Below are positions 60,250 through 64,000 of a stretch of DNA of 64,000 nucleotides, piece by piece. The translations under genes were made by a program, and so were the position numbers. A model generated the notes under the pieces. The model saw nothing but the letters and a program-made list of their open reading frames with translations. It was not told the origin of the DNA and searched no databases. Source of the DNA: Micromonospora globbae (GTDB taxonomy: Bacteria; Actinomycetota; Actinomycetes; Mycobacteriales; Micromonosporaceae); the NCBI RefSeq assembly GCF_003610785.1, contig NZ_RAQQ01000017.1:1-64000 (forward strand). Direction: 5' to 3'. Within the stretch, counting starts at the first letter, position 1, and each line of letters begins with the position of its first letter.

Positions 60250-62526
60250 TCACTCCTTCTCGACGGAGACGGTGTTGGGCCGTGCGGCGCGTTCGTCGGT
60301 CGTCGGCTTGGTGGGTCGCTTGCCGTTCTCGCCCTTACTGGTGATCTTCGTGGGGGTGGCGCCCCGGCCGCCCTCGCCCGGCACCGCGGCGACCGTCGGT
60401 TCGCCGTCCACCGGGGCGCCCGCGTCCGCCGTGGTCACCGGCTCGGCCACCGGTCGCGCCTTCGGCTGGCCGCCAACCTCCGGCTCGGCCTCGGTCGCCG
60501 GCTCGGCCGTCGCGGCGGCCGTCGACTCCGATTTCGCGGCGACCACCGGCTCCGGCTTCGCCGTGACCGCCGGCTCGGGCTTCGCGCCGTGCGGTGTGCC
60601 GGCGGGACCGGGCTTCGCGGGGCTTCCCGCGCCGCCGCGAGCGCCCGCGCCGGCGGGTCGTCCCGCACCCTGCGTCGGCCGGGTGCCGTCCGCCGGCGTC
60701 CCGCTGCCGGGCTGCGCCTTCGTGGCCTGCTCCGCCTTCCCGCCGGCCGGCTTCGCGGTCGGGTCGCTCGTCCCGCGTCCGGCGTCGACCGGCTTCGCGG
60801 CCACGGCGGGCCCGGCCGCCGAGGCGGGGGCGACGGTACCCGCCGGAGGCGGTGAGGTGGGGCCGTCGGAACCACCCGGTGCGGTGGCCACCTGCACCCG
60901 CAGCTCCGCCAGCCGCCGCTGGAGCTCGTCGGACTCCTGCCGGGACTTCCAGGTCTCCTGGCGCAGGTCGGCGAGCTGCTGCTGGGCCTGTGCGATCTCC
61001 AGCATCACCTGGGCGAGCTGCTGGCGGCCGGCCGCCACCTCCTGCTGCGTCGCGGCGAGGTGCTGCTGCGTGGTGGCGAGGGCCTGCTGGGTCGTCGCCG
61101 CGTACTCCTCGAACTGCCGTCGGGACGCCGCCACGTGCTCGTCGGCGGCACGCCGCTTCTCGGTGGCCTCCGACTCGGCCCGGCGCAGCAGCTCGGTGGC
61201 CTGCTCCTCGGCCTGCTGGCGCAGGGTCGTGGCGTCCCGCTCGGCGGCCTGGCGGATGCGGTCGGCGCCCTGCTCGATCTCGTTCTTCCGGGCCGTGTAC
61301 TCGGACTCCAACCGCTCGCGCCGGCTGGTGAAGCCGGACTCCAGCTCCTGCTTGCGGCGCTCGAACGTGGTCTCCAGCTCCTGCTGGCGGGACGTGAACT
61401 GCTTCTCCAACTCGTCGCGGCGCTTGGCGAACTCCTTCTCGGCGGCGGCGCGGCGCTGGGCCAGCTCGCGGTCGGCCGCCTCGCGGCGGGAGTTCACCTC
61501 CTTCTCGACGCCGGCCCGCCACGCGCCCAGCTCCTGCTGGGTCTGCGCGCGCGCCTGCTGCACGTACGTCTCGGTCTCGCTGCGCATCCGCTGCACGTAC
61601 GCCTCGGTCTCGGCCCGGCTGCGCTTGGCCGCCTCGGCCGCCTGCGTCGTGAGGCGCTCCGCCTCCTGCTGCGCCTTGGCGCGGGTGGCCCGGCCCGCCA
61701 TCGAGGCGTCGTCGATGATCTGCTTGGCCTCCCGCTGGGCCTTGGCGTGGGTGGCCCGACCGGCCTCGGTCGCCTGGTCGATGAGGCGCTTGGCCTCCTG
61801 CTGGGCCTTGGCGTGCACCTCCTTGGCCGCGTCGCGCAGCTCGGTGGCCTCCTGCTGCGCCTTCGCCAGGGCCTCCCGCGCCGCCTCGCGCAGCTTGGTC
61901 GACTCCTGCTGCGCCCGGGTGTGGATCTCCTTGGCGGCCTCGCGCAGCTGGGTCGCCTCCTGCTGCGCCCTGGCCAACTCGTCCTGCGCGTTGCGGCGCA
62001 GCTTCGCGGACTCCTCCTTGGCGGCGCGCAGCGCGGTCTCCGACTCGGCCTTGCGCGCGGCGGCCTGCCGCTCCTCCTCGGCCCGCCGGGCGGCGAGGGC
62101 GATCTCGAAGTCCTTCAGCGCCTTGGCGGCCTGCTCCCGGGCGTCCTCGACGATGTGCTCGGCGGCGGCCCGCCGGGACTCGATCTCCTCGTGGGCGGCC
62201 CGCAGGATGTCCTCGGCCTGCTCCTCGGCGAGGGTGAGGATCTGCTCGACGCGGGGGCCGAGGTGCCGGAACGAGGCCCGGTCCACCACGCCCACCTGTT
62301 TGCGCACCTGGGCGAGGTCACGCTGGAGCACCTCGACCTGACCGGCGAGCTTGTGGATCTGTGTGTAGGCCTGCTCCCGCTCGGCTGCGAGGGTCGCGAT
62401 CTCGTGCTCCGCACGCGCGACGTAACGGTCGACCTGCTTCTTCTCGTACCCCCGCAGAGCGGACTCGAAGCTTGGCTCCGTGGCCACGTCCCCGCCGAGA
62501 GCGAACAGTTCCTCGCCGTGCGACAT
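60250..62526 (-). CDS. DivIVA-like long coiled-coil cytoskeletal protein (Scy-like)
   Basis: 758 aa. A short N-terminal DivIVA-like segment 'FESALRGYEKKQVDRYVARA' (about 20-40) is followed by a nearly unbroken coiled coil to about residue 535, rich in Ala/Glu/Arg/Gln with recurring 'AQQEATELRDAAKE'-type units. The last 220 residues are a disordered Ala/Pro/Lys/Thr tail. The plan matches the polar-growth scaffold proteins Scy and FilP of Streptomyces. A paralogue is encoded immediately upstream. It probably organises apical growth with DivIVA; that role is inference from the family. Confidence 0.82.
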   Translation of the reverse strand: MSHGEELFALGGDVATEPSFESALRGYEKKQVDRYVARAEHEIATLAAEREQAYTQIHKLAGQVEVLQRDLAQVRKQVGVVDRASFRHLGPRVEQILTLAEEQAEDILRAAHEEIESRRAAAEHIVEDAREQAAKALKDFEIALAARRAEEERQAAARKAESETALRAAKEESAKLRRNAQDELARAQQEATQLREAAKEIHTRAQQESTKLREAAREALAKAQQEATELRDAAKEVHAKAQQEAKRLIDQATEAGRATHAKAQREAKQIIDDASMAGRATRAKAQQEAERLTTQAAEAAKRSRAETEAYVQRMRSETETYVQQARAQTQQELGAWRAGVEKEVNSRREAADRELAQRRAAAEKEFAKRRDELEKQFTSRQQELETTFERRKQELESGFTSRRERLESEYTARKNEIEQGADRIRQAAERDATTLRQQAEEQATELLRRAESEATEKRRAADEHVAASRRQFEEYAATTQQALATTQQHLAATQQEVAAGRQQLAQVMLEIAQAQQQLADLRQETWKSRQESDELQRRLAELRVQVATAPGGSDGPTSPPPAGTVAPASAAGPAVAAKPVDAGRGTSDPTAKPAGGKAEQATKAQPGSGTPADGTRPTQGAGRPAGAGARGGAGSPAKPGPAGTPHGAKPEPAVTAKPEPVVAAKSESTAAATAEPATEAEPEVGGQPKARPVAEPVTTADAGAPVDGEPTVAAVPGEGGRGATPTKITSKGENGKRPTKPTTDERAARPNTVSVEKE

Positions 62527-62632
62527 GCCCCCATCCTCACACGCAACCGGCCCTGCTGGGGCGATACGGACGCCCCTGTTGGCCTACTTCACTCGGTTCG
62601 TACCGGTGGATGACAGTGGGTGGTGAAAAGCG

Positions 62633-62678
62633 CGCGGCGCGGGACCGCACCGGTCACCCGGTGCCGCCCCGCGCCGCG
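62633..62678 (-). terminator. Terminator of the FilP-like gene
   Basis: Outer 11-bp stem (62633-62643 with 62668-62678, CGCGGCGCGGG and its complement) and inner 7-bp stem (62647-62653 with 62658-62664), 24 nt after the stop on the minus strand. Confidence 0.75.
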
Positions 62679-62701
62679 TCATGCCCCGACCTGGCGTGGC
62701 G

Positions 62702-63958
62702 TCAGCTGTTGGACTCCGCGGCCACCTTGCCGTCGTCGCCGGCCTTGTCGGCGTCCGCCTTGGCCGCCGCGCCCCCGTTCGGCACGCCGGGCACGATGCC
62801 GGCGAGACCGGAGAGCATCTGCCCGAGCTGGGCGGTGACCGCGTCCTTCTGGCGGGTGAGGTCCTCGACCTCGCGGCGCGCGGCCTGCGTGGTCAGCTCC
62901 GCCTCCGTCCGGGCCTCGCTGAGCAGGCGCTGCGACTCGGCCCGCGCCTCGTTGAGGGTCTTCTCGGCCAGCGCCTTGGCCTTCTCGACCGTCTCGGCCG
63001 CGGTGCGCTCCGACTCGACCCGGCGGGCCTCGGCGCGCTGCTCGATCTCCTTGGCCCGCTCCTGGGCGGCCCGCGCCCGCTGCTCCGCCTCGTTGACCAG
63101 CTTCTGGGTCTGCGCGACCTGCGCGGCGTGCCGCTCGGACTCCTCGCGCTCGGCCTTCTCCCGGCGCTCGGCGAGCTGCAGCTCCAGCGCCTGGAGGTCC
63201 TTGTCGCGCTTGTCCCGCGCGTCGGTGAGCAGCTTGGTCGCCTCGGCGCGCTTCTCCTCGGCCTCGCGCGCGGCCTTCGCCCGCAGCTGGGTGATCTCCC
63301 GCTCGGCGGTGGCCCGCAGCGTCGCCACCTCACGCTCGACGGTGGACTTCAGCTCGGCCACCTCGTGCGCCGTCACGGTGCGCAGCTGCTTGGTCTCACG
63401 CTCGGCGTCGGCGCGCAGCGTGTCGGCCTCACGGCGGGCCTGGACGCGCACCTCCGCCGCTTCCCGCTCGGCCGCGGTGCGGAGGTTGCCGGCCTCGCGC
63501 TCGGCGGTGGCCTTCATGGCGGCCGCCTCGGCGCGGGCCTTGTCGGTGATCTCACGCGCCTCGAGGCGGGCGGCGGAGAGGATCCCCTCCGACTCGCGCT
63601 TGGCCTCGTTGCGGTGGTCGTTGGCCTGCTCCTCCGCGAGCCGGAGGATCTGCTCGACGCGGGTGCCCAGGCCGGAGAGGGTCGGCCGGCTGTTCTCCTC
63701 GAGCTGCTTGCTGGCGTCCGCGAGCTTCTGCTCCAGCGTGGCCATGCGCTGTTCGGCCTGGCGGAGCCGGCGCTGGGCGTCGTTCATCCGCTGCTCGGCC
63801 TCGGCGCGGGCCTGCTCGGACTGGGTCAGCGCGGCGGTCATCCGGCCGATGAAGTCATCGACCTGGTGGGTGTTGTATCCGCGCAGGCCAACCGTGAAAT
63901 CTGGCTGTGAGTTCGCGTTGTCGAAGAACGCGAGAGGGGAGGATTGCTGCTGGGGCAT
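62702..63958 (-). CDS. DivIVA-like coiled-coil protein (FilP-like)
   Basis: 418 aa from ATG at 63958. The N-terminal segment 'FTVGLRGYNTHQVDDFIGRM' is the DivIVA-like targeting motif and is clearly related to that of the neighbour. A continuous coiled coil from about 40 to 375 follows, with short repeats such as 'AEREAGNLRTAAEREAAEV'. The tail is Ala/Asp-rich. Both proteins share 'RVEQILRLAEEQA' / 'RVEQILTLAEEQA' just after the head, so they arose by duplication. It probably belongs to the polar-growth scaffold. A terminator separates the two genes. Confidence 0.84.
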   Translation of the reverse strand: MPQQQSSPLAFFDNANSQPDFTVGLRGYNTHQVDDFIGRMTAALTQSEQARAEAEQRMNDAQRRLRQAEQRMATLEQKLADASKQLEENSRPTLSGLGTRVEQILRLAEEQANDHRNEAKRESEGILSAARLEAREITDKARAEAAAMKATAEREAGNLRTAAEREAAEVRVQARREADTLRADAERETKQLRTVTAHEVAELKSTVEREVATLRATAEREITQLRAKAAREAEEKRAEATKLLTDARDKRDKDLQALELQLAERREKAEREESERHAAQVAQTQKLVNEAEQRARAAQERAKEIEQRAEARRVESERTAAETVEKAKALAEKTLNEARAESQRLLSEARTEAELTTQAARREVEDLTRQKDAVTAQLGQMLSGLAGIVPGVPNGGAAAKADADKAGDDGKVAAESNS

Positions 63959-64000
63959 TGGGACATACTGGCAGACGCCCCAGGGTGCTCCGCAAGAGCG

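Overview
The window is high-GC actinobacterial chromosome. It shows GTG/TTG starts, leaderless promoters, a NucS mismatch endonuclease, an Arg-rich insert in Rho, DUF2550 next to atpC, and Scy/FilP-like coiled-coil proteins. Gene content and order fit Micromonosporaceae, probably Micromonospora or a close relative. The genus is an inference. No tRNA, rRNA, CRISPR array or intact insertion sequence was seen. The only transposase-related gene is a degenerate IS630-type remnant at the left edge.

Layout. 0.2-2.6 kb: IS630-derived remnant, then a DUF3105-DUF305 pair on the minus strand. 2.7-16.8 kb: argS-lysA-hom-thrC, an RND pump and an MFS transporter, then thrB and rho, so the threonine genes are interrupted. 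17-21.5 kb: a large secreted phosphodiester glycosidase/metallophosphoesterase and a T4-type polynucleotide kinase-phosphatase. 21.8-27.2 kb: rpmE, prfA, a diguanylate cyclase on the opposite strand, prmC, tsaC and a low-molecular-weight protein phosphatase. 27.3-32.6 kb: class A PBP, an NAD(P)-binding epimerase-like protein, glyA and an AtpI-like membrane protein. 32.8-41.8 kb: complete F1Fo ATP synthase genes (atpZ-B-E-F-H-A-G-D). An LCP-family gene and a strong terminator separate atpD from atpC, and DUF2550 follows. 41.8-49.4 kb: VOC protein and cobalamin adenosyltransferase, divergent murA, 3-hydroxybutyryl-CoA dehydrogenase, an ABC exporter, ethylmalonyl-CoA mutase and a Cys-rich DUF1540 protein. 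49.4-60 kb: secreted lytic enzyme, DUF4126, nucS, aldehyde dehydrogenase, FHA protein, two alpha/beta hydrolases, a tandem 3-hydroxyacyl-CoA dehydrogenase, a small Cys/His protein and an AI-2E-family permease. 60-64 kb: two DivIVA-like coiled-coil proteins.

How the genes fit together. The left half is the conserved actinobacterial housekeeping block: aspartate-family amino acids, Rho, L31/RF1/PrmC, tRNA t6A synthesis, SHMT and ATP synthase. The 42-57 kb part contains several pieces of acyl-CoA and B12-dependent metabolism: cobalamin adenosyltransferase, 3-hydroxybutyryl-CoA dehydrogenase, ethylmalonyl-CoA mutase and a second acyl-CoA dehydrogenase. Cell-wall functions recur: PBP, LCP, MurA and a lytic enzyme.

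Most notable points. (1) A 58-bp palindromic element occurs in three intergenic copies; two, in opposite orientation, flank the RND pump between thrC and thrB. (2) MurA carries Asp in place of the catalytic Cys, the fosfomycin-resistant type. (3) A full-length T4-Pnkp homologue is present. (4) At least nine genes share a TANNNT-like box exactly 6-7 nt before the start codon, which predicts leaderless mRNAs. (5) The ATP synthase operon is split before atpC. (6) A transposase-derived protein has lost its DDE residues.
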